From: Saccharomycopsis fibuligera x Saccharomycopsis cf. fibuligera
Lineage: Eukaryota; Ascomycota; Saccharomycetes; Ascoideales; Saccharomycopsidaceae
Direction: 5' to 3'
DNA length: 64,000 bases
NCBI GenBank assembly: GCA_001936135.1
Contig: CP012809.1
Coordinates: 2,281,501 to 2,345,500 of the forward strand
The notes beneath the pieces are model-generated. The model was not told where the DNA came from. It was given only the letters and a program-made list of their open reading frames with translations, and made no database searches. Of this stretch, positions 1 to 10,122 are shown one piece after another; position 1 is the stretch's first letter, and each line of letters starts with the position of its first letter. The translations under genes were made by a program, and so were the position numbers.

Positions 1-589
1 ATTGGGAGAGTGACGCCTGCCGAATAGAACCAAAGTCCAATCTTAAGAATCTAATTGTCCACACATACCGTCGGTTATCCACTCACCCCTGCCTCTTTCC
101 TCGGAAAATCATAAACAGAAAGACCAAGAATACAAACAGCTAAAAACAGCAGAAAAAGAAAAGAGCTAGATTGCACATTTAGTCACTCAATAAGTTTATT
201 CAAAACGAAAGCAAAAGTCAATTTAGTTTTTCGTCCTTTTTTCTCTCTTCTTTTCTTTTTGCATTTTTTTATTTTCTTATTTTCTACTTTATTGCAAATT
301 TATTCTGTTTCTTTTTATCTAGTCTGCGTCTCTTAGCCAGATATTCTTCTTGAAGATAGTTGCTACACTACTGCGGTATTATTTATTATCTCACTATATA
401 TTCAAAGGGGGTGTCACATCAAGTATAATTGTCAAACAAAACTTACCAAGTTAAACGAAACAAGCTGAATTAAAAAACTAATTATTTAGTTAACGAACTA
501 CAAAAGTTCAGTATTTTATAATCAGCTTCAATAGCTTAAACACTCAAGAACGGTTTCATAACAGTTTGAAATACCAAAACTTAGCTAGA
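1..589 (+). promoter_or_regulatory. CAP1 upstream region and 5' leader
   Basis: No gene is visible in this stretch. It holds long pyrimidine-rich runs around 235-330 and a TATA-like TATATA at 395-400, about 190 bp before the CAP1 start codon. The segment just before the ATG is A-rich, as is usual for yeast leaders. The left edge may contain the end of a neighbouring transcript that cannot be judged here. Confidence 0.5.
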
Positions 590-2506
590 ATGTCTTCAGA
601 AACTGCATCTAAGAGAAACCTCAGTCAGATCCAACCTGTGCAAACTAAGCGCCAGGAAATGGATGAGGAAGCTAAAAAGATGTCTAAACCAGGACGCAAG
701 CCAATAAATTCAGAACCAAAAAACAAACGTACTGCCCAGAATCGTGCTGCTCAACGAGCTTTCAGAGAACGTAAAGAGAAAAAAATGAAGGAGTTGGAAG
801 ATAAAGTTAAAGAACTTGAAAATGAAAAGAAAGCTGCTAATACTGAATCCGAATTTTTGAGGATGCAAGTGGAGATGCTCAGTAATGAGTTGACCAAATA
901 TAGAGGGTCTACTTTCAACGTCAGCTCACTAAAACTTGACAAAGGTTTGCTCAACAACTACAAGAATAACAAAAGAACAGGCGGCAACAACAACAATACT
1001 AGCAACGACAGTAGTCAAAGTCCAAATGGTAGTAGTAGCAGTATTGCTGAGTCTACCAATAGTGGCGCTAGCGAAGCTCAGACTCCGTTGACCAGCAGTT
1101 CGAATACTCCGGATAATAGCAAAAATACTAAACATACATTTGAATTTCCCGAATTTCCATGGAGCAACTTGAAGATGAATCTCAGCAACAGCAAGCATAG
1201 TACTAGTTATAGTGAAAGCTCTAATTCCTACAAAGGCGACAGTTCATTATCACCAGGACCGGATGCCGCTTCATCCACAGATTCGCCTTCGGACCAAAGT
1301 AACAATAACAACAACAATAATAGCAAGCTCAGTATCAACGCTGTCGCTTCAGCTGCTGCTACAAATAGTAATAGGGAAAAGGAAAGAAACTACAATTTCG
1401 ACAAAAATTTTGATGAAAGTAATTTTTGCAGTAGCCTCGGATTGGCCTGCGGTACAAGAGACAAACCAATGCCCCAATTTCCTCATGAACAACAAAAAGA
1501 TAATTCTTTGGCCTTGACTAATAGTGGAGCTGCTAAACCAAGATCGCAGAAAAACTCTTTTGCTTCATCAGGCGGCAGTTTCTCTAATTACATGTTACCA
1601 AATAATATTAAGAACAATAGTATTGCCGGTAACAATTCTGAAGGTGCTACTCCAAATGACTTTTTAGCATTCTTCAACAGCAATATTAATAACAATACTA
1701 ATAATAACATGAATGCTAGTAATGAAGGTTCATATGATCCTAATTTGGCATTTAGTCTAAATGAACCAAGTAGTAACAAGCTTCTTGATGATTTAGATTT
1801 CTTGAAGGATCCAAGCAGCAACATGCATAGAGAATCAAACAATATCAATAATGATTTGAACTTGTTTGATGGATTAGGTGCAGAAAATGAATTGAACCTT
1901 GATAATTTCAACCCAATTAATGAATTAACGACAGATGAGTTATCTTACGATCCATTCAAATTCAACAATAACAATAGCAATAGAAATACTCCAGGAATGG
2001 TGTCTAATCCAGATACCGTTAATAGTTACAATAGCAGCAACAATAATGGCACGCCCGCTAGTGATGTTAAATCAGCAATGGCCAAATATATTGACTCTGC
2101 TCAGTCGTCCCCAGTTGACTTCTTCAGCAGTGATGCTAATTATGATGCTAGCAAGCTTGGTAACATCAGCGACTCAAACCAGTATGGCACTAACAATAAT
2201 AACACCACTAACTATAATAATAACATAATGGTTGGATCAGCAAAGAATAGTTCACTGATACCTGACCTTGATGATGCTGATGATGAAGTTGATGAAGATG
2301 ATGAAAATGCAATGGTTCCAGCAAAAGAAGAGAAATATTTGAAGTGTTCTGAAATTTGGGATCGGGTCACTTCTCATCCGAAATACACTGAGTTGGATAT
2401 CGATGGTCTTTGTAGCGAATTGAGAACAAAGGCTAAATGTTCAGATAAAGGAGTGGTGCTAGAAACTGATGATTTTAATCAAATATTTCAAAAGGCTAGT
2501 CATTGA
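590..2506 (+). CDS. CAP1: AP-1-like bZIP transcription factor (Cap1/Yap1), oxidative stress regulator
   Basis: Nuclear bZIP activator of antioxidant and drug-resistance genes. Under oxidation, disulfides mask its export signal so it stays in the nucleus. The 638-residue product has a basic region and leucine zipper at about residues 44-101, including NRAAQRAFRERKEKK, the Yap/Pap1 DNA-contact motif. The middle is rich in Asn and Ser. An N-terminal redox box has C280 and C287, and the C-terminal box has C586, C608 and C617. The gaps of 7, 22 and 9 residues equal those I recall for yeast Yap1. A third n-CRD cysteine, present in yeast Yap1, is not seen. The ATG at 590 is used because the frame upstream has no other ATG. 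CAP1 is the Candida name and YAP1 the Saccharomyces name. Confidence 0.95.
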   Translation: MSSETASKRNLSQIQPVQTKRQEMDEEAKKMSKPGRKPINSEPKNKRTAQNRAAQRAFRERKEKKMKELEDKVKELENEKKAANTESEFLRMQVEMLSNELTKYRGSTFNVSSLKLDKGLLNNYKNNKRTGGNNNNTSNDSSQSPNGSSSSIAESTNSGASEAQTPLTSSSNTPDNSKNTKHTFEFPEFPWSNLKMNLSNSKHSTSYSESSNSYKGDSSLSPGPDAASSTDSPSDQSNNNNNNNSKLSINAVASAAATNSNREKERNYNFDKNFDESNFCSSLGLACGTRDKPMPQFPHEQQKDNSLALTNSGAAKPRSQKNSFASSGGSFSNYMLPNNIKNNSIAGNNSEGATPNDFLAFFNSNINNNTNNNMNASNEGSYDPNLAFSLNEPSSNKLLDDLDFLKDPSSNMHRESNNINNDLNLFDGLGAENELNLDNFNPINELTTDELSYDPFKFNNNNSNRNTPGMVSNPDTVNSYNSSNNNGTPASDVKSAMAKYIDSAQSSPVDFFSSDANYDASKLGNISDSNQYGTNNNNTTNYNNNIMVGSAKNSSLIPDLDDADDEVDEDDENAMVPAKEEKYLKCSEIWDRVTSHPKYTELDIDGLCSELRTKAKCSDKGVVLETDDFNQIFQKASH

Positions 2507-3424
2507 TGGCGATTATCAGTTGGCAATTTTAAATTTTTTTTTTTTTATTATTCTTTTTTTTTTAAATCTTCTTGTTTTTAATTCGAATCTGTACCATGAC
2601 TAATTTTTATTTTTTATTTTTATTTTTTGTGACTTAACTCTTTTTTGATACTTTCTCGTGATTTTGCCATTATTTTCTATCTTCGTTTTTTATTTCTATT
2701 TTTTTTTTTTTTTTTTTTTTTATTTCTTTTTCGGCTTGTTGATTTTCACTTAGTTTTGTATTATCTTTCTATTTATCTCTTAGTAACTTCTAAGTACGTA
2801 CTGTTAACGCACATATTTTTGTTTTTGTTTTTGTTTTTAATAAAGATACGGTTATGATATAATGATACTGATACTTACTGATCATGGTTGTGTATAATTT
2901 TTGCCTACTCAAAAATTTGATTTGATTTGATTGCTACTTTCTTGCCCTTTATTGTGAACTTTTGCTATGTTTCCTTGCCGGTTTCTTGTTCAGACAATTT
3001 GAAGAGATTTATAAAAGCTTGTCTAAGTGTTGGAGCGTTGAAGTAAATATTTCCGTTCGTTGTGGTATTTATCAATATTCACTGTGCACTCATTCTGTAT
3101 ACCGGTTATGATTATTTTGCCAATTCTGAATGCTTCCAAATCAGTTTACTTGTTTAGCTTAATAGTTCACTTTACCATATTATTGCTATACTAGCCTGCT
3201 GTATGCAATCGGCAACGTAGAATTTAGTCATTGAAATCTTTGTCATAGTTATCATTTGCCTGTAACTATGTTTACTGATACGAATGCTTCGAAATGTACA
3301 TTGTCAGATATTCATATTCATATATTCGGAGTAGTATCATTATTATTTGTAATCTTTTAGTTATTATATAATATAATATATTATAATATAATACAAGGAA
3401 AATCATCGACATCATTCTTCAATG
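2507..3424. other. convergent intergenic region, CAP1 / ATG37-like
   Basis: CAP1 and the next gene converge here. The stretch is strongly T-rich just after CAP1 (poly-T runs at about 2530-2560 and 2700-2722) and AT-rich (TATAATATA repeats) near 3364-3392. These fit 3' UTRs and polyadenylation signals on both strands. I see no convincing gene. A 70-codon open frame at 2645 is low complexity. Confidence 0.5.
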
Positions 3425-5123
3425 TTAACCACCGCCGCCACTCGCACTCACAAAGCCACCAACAACGACCTTTTTAATCTTTTCTACTGGACCCTTCCAT
3501 ACCCTATCATCTAACTTGACCACCACCGATCCGTCTTTGCTTCTAACTAATCTGATTCTCTGATTTAGGATCTTGAACACTACAAACAAAATTACTGCAT
3601 TTATGGTGATTCTCTTGATTATGTCTTTCAAATACGCAAGGATATGATACTTGGTGTTGAGTAGTTTAACACGGTAGAAAATTGTACTGAGGGTGGAGGA
3701 TACAGAAATAGCAAATTTAGCAATTACGCTTTTGTTGTTGTTGTTGTTATCACTGCTTCTATTATTGTTATTGTTGTGAGTGTTTCTTAGTGTCGGTTGT
3801 CTTGAAAGTAGCCAATGCTTATTCTCCTTGCCCCCGCCGCCAATGATGGAGGACCGGTCATCGAAGAATGAATCGTTGTTCATGATACTATTGGCATTAG
3901 TTGTATTGGCATTGTTAACAGTATTATTATTGGTATAATTGTTATTGAACAAGTACAGCTTGGAAGCATATGGAAGCTGTGTGACTTTAGTGGTCCCGGC
4001 ACGCAGCACCGGATACCTATACATTGAAGTAATGATACTTTGCATGTCGTTGTCCTGCTGATGTTGTTGTTGATATTGCGAAGTTTTCCTAATGTTTCTA
4101 GTATTGGCGTTACTGGCAGTTATTACTGATCCTCCTGCTTCTTCATCATGTCCATGGTTGTCATGGCTTGCGTGTCGAGAATGATTGTGGGCTTCATTAT
4201 TATCATGATTGTAGTGTTTCAAGAGTTTGATTTCTTGATTGAGACTTTCAATGGCCCATTTTATTTCCTTTTTCAATGATCTGATCTCTTCGGTGTTGGA
4301 TCCTGTCTTTTCATACAAGTCCAGCAAGAGACCATTGGTGATATTAGGGTTAGCAGTGGCATTAACATTGACATTAGGATTGCTGGCTACAATAGGCAAA
4401 ATATTGGCGTTTGAAGTGGATGACTGTCTGGAAATTTCCCGGTAAAGTAAATTGTTATAGTTGTTTGCCGCGCTACTGACATTCACGTTGGCACTGGTAC
4501 TATTATTGACGTTATGATCGCTGATACTGGTGATATAATTTTGACTATTACTATTACTCAAGCGTTGCTGTGCGTACGGATACGGACTAAGCACCGCATC
4601 GTTACTGTTATTATTGTTGTTACTGCCAACACCAGCACTAACACCAACACCACTCTCGTTCAAATCGCCTTCGCTATCACTTTCAATATCCCTAATTTGA
4701 TCCCAAAGGTATTCTAACTCCGCAAGCAACTCACGAGCCTCGTGGGTTCCCGTGGCATAAATTCGCATTGTGTCAATCAAATAGGAAATGTATTTTCTTT
4801 TTGCCGCGGTGATGGAAAGTCCCTGTTGTTGTTTCCATGCGTCCCATTTGTTTTTAGCAGCAACGTCTTCTTTGGAATTGCCCGTGGGCCTAGCTATTAT
4901 GCCCTCCACATCACCTTCGGTGGCTTGTTTGTATAGACCATAAAGGGCTACTCTGCTTTCGAGTGGTGGGCGTGGTAATGAGCCATAGCCGCTGCGGGTG
5001 CTGAGGGCCTTGATAATGGTGATGGCCTTGACAAACACACGATCTGCGGGAGATTAGTGGACGGCTCAATGAAGATATTCACTTCTTAAGATAGTATATA
5101 TACATACCGATGGAGTCTGACAT
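3425..5123 (-). CDS. acyl-CoA-binding-domain membrane protein, Atg37/ACBD5-like (spliced)
   Basis: Exons are 5108-5123 and 3425-5043, separated by a 64-nt intron. The first exon encodes only MSDSI plus one base. Joining gives MSDSIDRVFVKAIT, which leads straight into an acyl-CoA-binding domain (about residues 5-105). That domain has the family signature YGLYKQATEGDV and a WDAWKQQQG segment. Then come a long Asn/Ser-rich linker, a probable coiled coil (about residues 250-285), and a hydrophobic segment near the C terminus (INAVILFVVFKIL) followed by a basic tail. This order matches fungal Atg37 and animal ACBD5, peroxisomal acyl-CoA-binding proteins with one C-terminal anchor; Atg37 is needed for pexophagy. 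The C-terminal tail beyond the anchor is glycine-rich. Orthology to Atg37 is inferred from architecture; another ACBP-domain protein is possible. Confidence 0.82.
5044..5107 (-). other. spliceosomal intron in the ATG37-like gene
   Basis: A 64-nt intron starts with GTATGT at 5107 and ends CCCGCAG at 5044. A CACTAAT branch-site candidate lies at 5053-5059, close to the acceptor. Without splicing the acyl-CoA-binding frame has no ATG at its proper start. With splicing it begins MSDSID, as the family does. Confidence 0.88.
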
Positions 5124-5265
5124 GGTGACGGCTGTTGGTTGCTGTGTTGCCAAAGTGTGTGTTTTATGTCTCATCACCACCAATGGCTCTTTAGCTGCCC
5201 CCTCGCTAACTGTTGATAAGATGCGGATTCGCTGTGCTGTCGGGGCTCCTAATACCACGCTATAC

Positions 5266-5300
5266 TACAATACAATACAATACAATACAATACAATACAA
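5266..5300. repeat. TACAA pentanucleotide microsatellite
   Basis: Seven perfect TACAA units lie between the start of the ATG37-like gene (5123) and the 3' end of DFM1 (5370). They therefore sit in the short promoter of the ATG37-like gene. Confidence 0.95.
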
Positions 5301-5369
5301 TACACGCTCAGAATACCAGTAGATACGCCATTTATTACCTCTATATGGATACAAGAATACACTACACAC

Positions 5370-6347
5370 TCAACTGCCTAGCTTCTGGCCCTTACCAGGG
5401 AAAAACTTTGCCGCTGCTCCCGCTCCTGGGCGTCTGTTAGCACCCGTACTGATTCCACTGGCACTGTCAGTGTTGCTGCCACTGTTGCTGTTACTTTTCT
5501 CATCAAGACTACCAAGTCTGTGGCCACCAGCAGTATAGCCCCTGGCAGACCCTGATCGCAGATCTGACGATGATGAAGATGATGATGACGATGAGCTCCA
5601 AAAACCGGCCAATTTGGTCACCACCCCACGAAGCCAGCTAGGAGCCGGCACGTAACTCACATCACCAAACTCCTCCATTCCTGCTATACGAGCACTTTTT
5701 TCGTAGTTACTGCTAGTGCCAGTTACCGGCAAGTACCGTCTAATGTAACTGGCTGCTAAGCTTACCAATGGTCCTGCGTTGCGATTCTCCAAACAGCTGT
5801 AGACATAACCAGCGAAAAACCCAGAAAGATTGAGCTGAAGACCTAACATTCCTCCGGAAACGAAATCCACACTCATGATAATGTAGGGCAAATAAGCAGC
5901 TTTGAAGCTGATTACGAAAAACTTCATCATCCTGTTTGGCTCATAGCGAGAGAAGTTGAATCGCAACGCTGAAAGCAAAACATCGAACAAGAATGGGCAC
6001 TCGGTAAAATAGGTGGTGCAAAGGATGATGGGTCCCACAATCAAAAAGTAGAAAATATAGGCGGCGATGTCACTTTTAAATTTGCGTTGCTCAAGAGTCC
6101 GACTGAAAAGACAGCAGGAGTGTAAGTCAAAGAGCACAGACAAGCCACCGGCGTCTGGATGAATCACCACGAAGCCAGTGATGGCTCGCCAGAGCTGGTA
6201 GCGAAATCTTGTGAGGTTGTAGTCCCAGAACAACGGCTCCCCCAGGAAGAGCTGGAACCTGTTGAGGGCGAGCACAATGGCAGGGGCGGTGACAAAGAAG
6301 CGAGTTATTGGAGGAATTGAGTAGTAGAAGGTAGACAAATCTGACAT
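5370..6347 (-). CDS. DFM1: Derlin-family ER membrane protein Dfm1
   Basis: An ER-membrane rhomboid pseudoprotease of the Der1/Dfm1 (Derlin) family, which works in membrane-protein retrotranslocation and degradation with Cdc48. The 325-residue protein starts MSDLSTFYYSIPPITRFFVT and contains FLGEPLFWDYNLTRFRYQLW, a strong Derlin signature (PxxTR, then WR.I/TG.). Several hydrophobic segments follow up to about residue 195. The cytosolic tail carries a long Ser run and two SHP-type boxes that bind Cdc48: a perfect FxGxGxxLG at residues 316-324 and a weaker one at 271-279. The tail boxes favour Dfm1 over Der1, which lacks them. It is divergently transcribed from MAK21. Confidence 0.9.
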   Translation of the reverse strand: MSDLSTFYYSIPPITRFFVTAPAIVLALNRFQLFLGEPLFWDYNLTRFRYQLWRAITGFVVIHPDAGGLSVLFDLHSCCLFSRTLEQRKFKSDIAAYIFYFLIVGPIILCTTYFTECPFLFDVLLSALRFNFSRYEPNRMMKFFVISFKAAYLPYIIMSVDFVSGGMLGLQLNLSGFFAGYVYSCLENRNAGPLVSLAASYIRRYLPVTGTSSNYEKSARIAGMEEFGDVSYVPAPSWLRGVVTKLAGFWSSSSSSSSSSSDLRSGSARGYTAGGHRLGSLDEKSNSNSGSNTDSASGISTGANRRPGAGAAAKFFPGKGQKLGS

Positions 6348-6642
6348 TTTGAAAGTGGCTGTCTTGAGTGATGTACTTGGTTAACACTTGGCGATTGGTG
6401 ATCAGTGTTTGATATTTGACATTTGGTATCTTGACGTGTTAATTGGTGATGGTTTGCCGATGGAGATTGTCGCACTGTGTCCCGATGCCGCTGCGTTTAC
6501 CCGGGGCGATGAGGTGGAAAAAAAAATTTTTTTTTTTATTTCTTACAAGCCCAACCAAGTGACAGACTGATTTAAGCGCCAACTGCTTCTGCTACAACAG
6601 ACCAACCACTCTAGACAAAATACAGAGCCAACAACTAACATT
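6348..6642. promoter_or_regulatory. divergent DFM1 / MAK21 promoter with PAC and RRPE motifs
   Basis: A 295-bp shared promoter. GCGATGAG at 6506-6513 matches the PAC element, and AAAAATTTT at 6522-6530, inside a longer A/T run, matches the RRPE element. These two motifs typically occur together before yeast ribosome-biogenesis genes. They lie about 110-140 bp before the MAK21 ATG. Confidence 0.8.
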
Positions 6643-9600
6643 ATGGACGGCTCTACTTTGAATATATCCTCTTTGAAGGACAAGGTTGCCCAGAAATTGA
6701 AAGCCCAGAATGATAACAACAAGGGTAAGAGCGGATCCAAGAAACAAAAGTCAAAGAGCAATAACCAACCAAAAGAACAACCAAATCAAAGAGAACAGCT
6801 GAACAACAAAGACAAGAGTGTTGCTAAAAATGACAAAAAACAGCCATTTGAAAAAAAGTCTGATAAGAAATTCAGCGGCAAAGAGAACTCCAAGGGAAAA
6901 GCAAAGTCCGATAACCAAAGCAGCGACTCAAAATATGAGGAGTCAGAAGAAGAGATTTTGCGTCGTGAAGCATTGGAGTTGGGCGCTACCGAAGAAGATC
7001 TTAAATTGTTGAGCGGTCTTAGCGATAAAGACTACGAAAATAAAGAGGATGACGAAATATTGGAATTTAATGATGTAAAAGGCGCCAAAAGCGTTGAAAA
7101 GAGCGATTTGGAAGCTTTCATCAAGCAAATTGGACTCAGTGGCCAAAGTAGCGTGATTGCCGATGAAGACATTGAAGAAGAAGAAGAAGAAGAAGAAGAA
7201 GAAGAAGAAGAAGAAGAAGAAGAAGAAGAAGAAGAAGAAGAAGAAGAAGAAGAAGAAGAAGAAGAAGAAGAAGGTGATGACGATGACGATGAAAAAGAAG
7301 TTAAAACTGACATCAAAAGCCAAGACAAGGCGAGTTCAATTCAGTCAAAAGAACCAACAAACGAAAAGAAAAGCGAGCCAGCCAAGCCCGAGAAGAAGCA
7401 AGAACAGAAAGCTTCAAACAAAGAAGAAATGAAGAAAATGACTTCTGTTAATACCGATAGTCTCTTGATGCCTGTCAGATTGGACTGGTACAATTTCCAG
7501 GATGAGCTTCCTGTTCCTACTGGGGCTAATGACTTCAAGAAAACTGACATTGATGCATTATACGAAAAGGCTAAAAATTTGACCGAACAAGAAAATAGCA
7601 AGTATTACGAAGAATTCTCCAAAAAATCTTCTCAAAAAAAGTTCTTTACTGATATTTTAACTAGTGGTACTTTGAATGATAAAATCTCTGCTTTGACCCT
7701 TATGATTCAAGAAGCTCCGCTACACAATATGAAGTCTTTGGATACTTTGTTGGCATTCTGTTCTAAAAAATCTAGAACAGCTGCATTGCAGGCTATCAAC
7801 TCGTTGAAAGATTTGATTGTCGGTGGATTATTGCCATCTACGAGAAAATTGAAACATTTCAAGAACCAGCCGTTGAACAGAAACCTTTCTAATCAACAAT
7901 TGATATTGTTTTATTTCGAAGATTTCCTCAAGGCTAAAATTTTCAGTTTGCTTGAGATTTTGGAGAAATTGTCCCACGATACTATTATTCATGTGAAGAT
8001 GAGTGCTGTTTCTTGTATTTTTGAGCTTTTGAAATCCAAACCTGAACAAGAACAAAATTTGTTGACTTTGGGGGTTAACAAGCTTGGTGACGTTGACCAC
8101 AAAGTGTCAGCCCAGACCTCGTTTGCTATTCTTCAATTAGAGCAAGCTCACCCAGCCATGAAGCAAATCGTTGTTAAAGCAGTTATTGATTTCATGAACA
8201 AGAACTACGAGAATTACAATACTAAATATTACTCTGCCTTGGCATTGAATCAAACCATTTTGACAAGAAAAGAAGTTGAATTAGCCAACACTTTAATAAC
8301 CTCCTACTTTTTGCTTTTCAGAAGAATTTTATTGGATCAAGAAAAATACCAAAAGGACGCTAAAGTGGACGAGATTGGTAAAGTTCAAGGTCGTAAAGCT
8401 GCATCTAGAAAAGGTTTCAAGAGAGGTAAGAAAGGTGGCAAATCAGTGAAACCAGTGGAGAAAACTGAAAATGAAATCAAAGAGGAACAAAATTCTAAAC
8501 TTTTCAGTGCAGTGCTTTCTGGTTTGAATAGAGCTTTTCCATTTGCTGACTTACCTGATGAGTTGTACGTGGAGCATTTGGACAGTCTTTACAAAATTGC
8601 CCATTCTTCTAATTTCAGTACTAGTATCCAAGCATTGTCGTTAATCCATCATATTGTCAGTGCTCAAAAGTTGGACAATACTCGTTTTTACAAGTCCTTG
8701 TACGAATCACTTTTGGACGAAAGATTGGCTAATAGTTCCAAGCAAGGGTTGTATTTGAACTTGCTTTATAAAGCTTTGAAAGAGGACAAAAATTTGGAAC
8801 GTGTGCTTGCCTTTATTAAGAGAATTTTGCAAGTTTGTTTCACTTGGTTGAATATTGGTGCAGTTAGTGGGATGTTGTACTTGTTGTTACAGTTGGAAAA
8901 ATACCAACCGGCAATAAGAGCCTTGTTGAAAAAAGACATTACCTCAAGCAAAAACAATGCTGATGCTAATTCTGAGGAGGAAAACAAAGAAGCTGCACAA
9001 TCATACGATCCAGCAAAAAGAGATCCAAGATACGCACATGCGGAAAATACTTCCTTCTGGGAAATAATACAGTTTTTGCACCATTTCCATCCATCGGTGA
9101 GAGTGTATGGTGAAGGTTTTTACAAGGGAGCCAAAGTGGCTGATCCAGCTTCTAAGGGAGAAGACGGACAAGAAGAAACCGACGACGAAGATGAAGAAGA
9201 TCAAGCAGCGGTGTTGTCGAAACCAGATCTTGGCTTGTATACTCTTAGTCACTTTTTGGATAAATTTGTTTACAAGAATCCAAAACAAAAAGTTAGCTCA
9301 AAGGGTCAATCCATTATGCAACCGCTTGGTGGGGCTCAAACTGGTTCATTGTTGGTCAGATCTAGCGCTGGTACTTTAGATGGCCAAAACTCACAGCAGC
9401 AAGTACCGGTGAATTTGAAGGATTGGTTTAACAAGAGGGTTGATGATATCAGCCCCGATGAGAAATTCTTTTACGAGTTTTTTAAAAATAGAAAACGTGA
9501 GCCAAAGAATGTTCAATTAGATGCTACCGAAGATGTGGATAGTGATTTGGATGAAGATGAGGTTTGGAAAGCTTTGGTTACCTCAAGACCAGATATTGAC

Positions 9601-10122
9601 GGTGAAGGTGACGAGTTTAGTGATGAGGATATCTCATTCGACGAAGGCGAGTTTTCAAGTGCTGGTGAGGAAGAAGACGAAGCAGACTCAGAAGCTGGTG
9701 TTGAAGGTGATGCCGATCTCGAGGCTGCATTTGAAGCACAGCTCGATGAAGTTGAAGGTAGCGATGATAATGAAGATGAAGAGTCCGAGGATAGCGATGA
9801 AGAAGGTGAATTTACTGGATTTGTTGACAATGAAGGTGAACAAAGCGGTGGTGCTGAAAGTGGAGAAGAAGATGATGAGGAAGAAGAAAAAGACGCTAAA
9901 GAAGCTTCAGAACTTTTCAAGCAAGACGAAGAAGACGAAGTATCTAGCGATGCTGATGTTGATATTGATGTTGAAGAATCTAAAACCAAAAAGAGATCCA
10001 GAGATAGCCAACAAGACAAACAAAAGAAGAGCAAGAAGGCAAGAAAGCAAAAGATGAAGGATTTGCCTACGTTTGCTTCTGCCGAGGACTACGCACAATA
10101 CTTGGGTTCAGACTCTGAGTAA
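6643..10122 (+). CDS. MAK21: pre-60S ribosome assembly factor Mak21/Noc1
   Basis: Nucleolar protein of the CBF/Mak21 family. With Noc2 it carries early 60S precursors from nucleolus to nucleoplasm. The 1159-residue product has a basic N terminus, then an acidic segment with 33 uninterrupted GAA-encoded glutamates (7174-7272). A large helical-repeat region follows (about residues 265-900) with the CBF-domain block AALQAINSLKDLIVGGLLP and later YDPAKRDPRYAHAENTSFWE. The C terminus is acidic with basic patches and ends in EDYAQYLGSDSE. Yeast Mak21 is about 1025 residues, so this version is somewhat longer, mostly through acidic tracts. Only one in-frame CTG codon (6799) was noticed. The promoter has PAC and RRPE motifs, in line with control together with ribosomal genes. 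Confidence 0.95.
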   Translation: MDGSTLNISSLKDKVAQKLKAQNDNNKGKSGSKKQKSKSNNQPKEQPNQREQLNNKDKSVAKNDKKQPFEKKSDKKFSGKENSKGKAKSDNQSSDSKYEESEEEILRREALELGATEEDLKLLSGLSDKDYENKEDDEILEFNDVKGAKSVEKSDLEAFIKQIGLSGQSSVIADEDIEEEEEEEEEEEEEEEEEEEEEEEEEEEEEEEEEGDDDDDEKEVKTDIKSQDKASSIQSKEPTNEKKSEPAKPEKKQEQKASNKEEMKKMTSVNTDSLLMPVRLDWYNFQDELPVPTGANDFKKTDIDALYEKAKNLTEQENSKYYEEFSKKSSQKKFFTDILTSGTLNDKISALTLMIQEAPLHNMKSLDTLLAFCSKKSRTAALQAINSLKDLIVGGLLPSTRKLKHFKNQPLNRNLSNQQLILFYFEDFLKAKIFSLLEILEKLSHDTIIHVKMSAVSCIFELLKSKPEQEQNLLTLGVNKLGDVDHKVSAQTSFAILQLEQAHPAMKQIVVKAVIDFMNKNYENYNTKYYSALALNQTILTRKEVELANTLITSYFLLFRRILLDQEKYQKDAKVDEIGKVQGRKAASRKGFKRGKKGGKSVKPVEKTENEIKEEQNSKLFSAVLSGLNRAFPFADLPDELYVEHLDSLYKIAHSSNFSTSIQALSLIHHIVSAQKLDNTRFYKSLYESLLDERLANSSKQGLYLNLLYKALKEDKNLERVLAFIKRILQVCFTWLNIGAVSGMLYLLLQLEKYQPAIRALLKKDITSSKNNADANSEEENKEAAQSYDPAKRDPRYAHAENTSFWEIIQFLHHFHPSVRVYGEGFYKGAKVADPASKGEDGQEETDDEDEEDQAAVLSKPDLGLYTLSHFLDKFVYKNPKQKVSSKGQSIMQPLGGAQTGSLLVRSSAGTLDGQNSQQQVPVNLKDWFNKRVDDISPDEKFFYEFFKNRKREPKNVQLDATEDVDSDLDEDEVWKALVTSRPDIDGEGDEFSDEDISFDEGEFSSAGEEEDEADSEAGVEGDADLEAAFEAQLDEVEGSDDNEDEESEDSDEEGEFTGFVDNEGEQSGGAESGEEDDEEEEKDAKEASELFKQDEEDEVSSDADVDIDVEESKTKKRSRDSQQDKQKKSKKARKQKMKDLPTFASAEDYAQYLGSDSE
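7174..7272 (+). repeat. (GAA)33 trinucleotide repeat inside MAK21
   Basis: Ninety-nine bases of perfect GAA encode 33 consecutive glutamates, with no synonymous GAG interruptions. Such purity suggests recent expansion and a length that may vary between strains. Confidence 0.98.

Noticed and set aside
2645-2857. 70-codon plus-strand open frame after CAP1
   Set aside because: Low-complexity Phe/Leu translation of poly-T DNA with no family resemblance.
7157-7432. Open frames of Lys, Ser or Phe runs over the GAA repeat
   Set aside because: Shadow frames of the MAK21 glutamate repeat on both strands.
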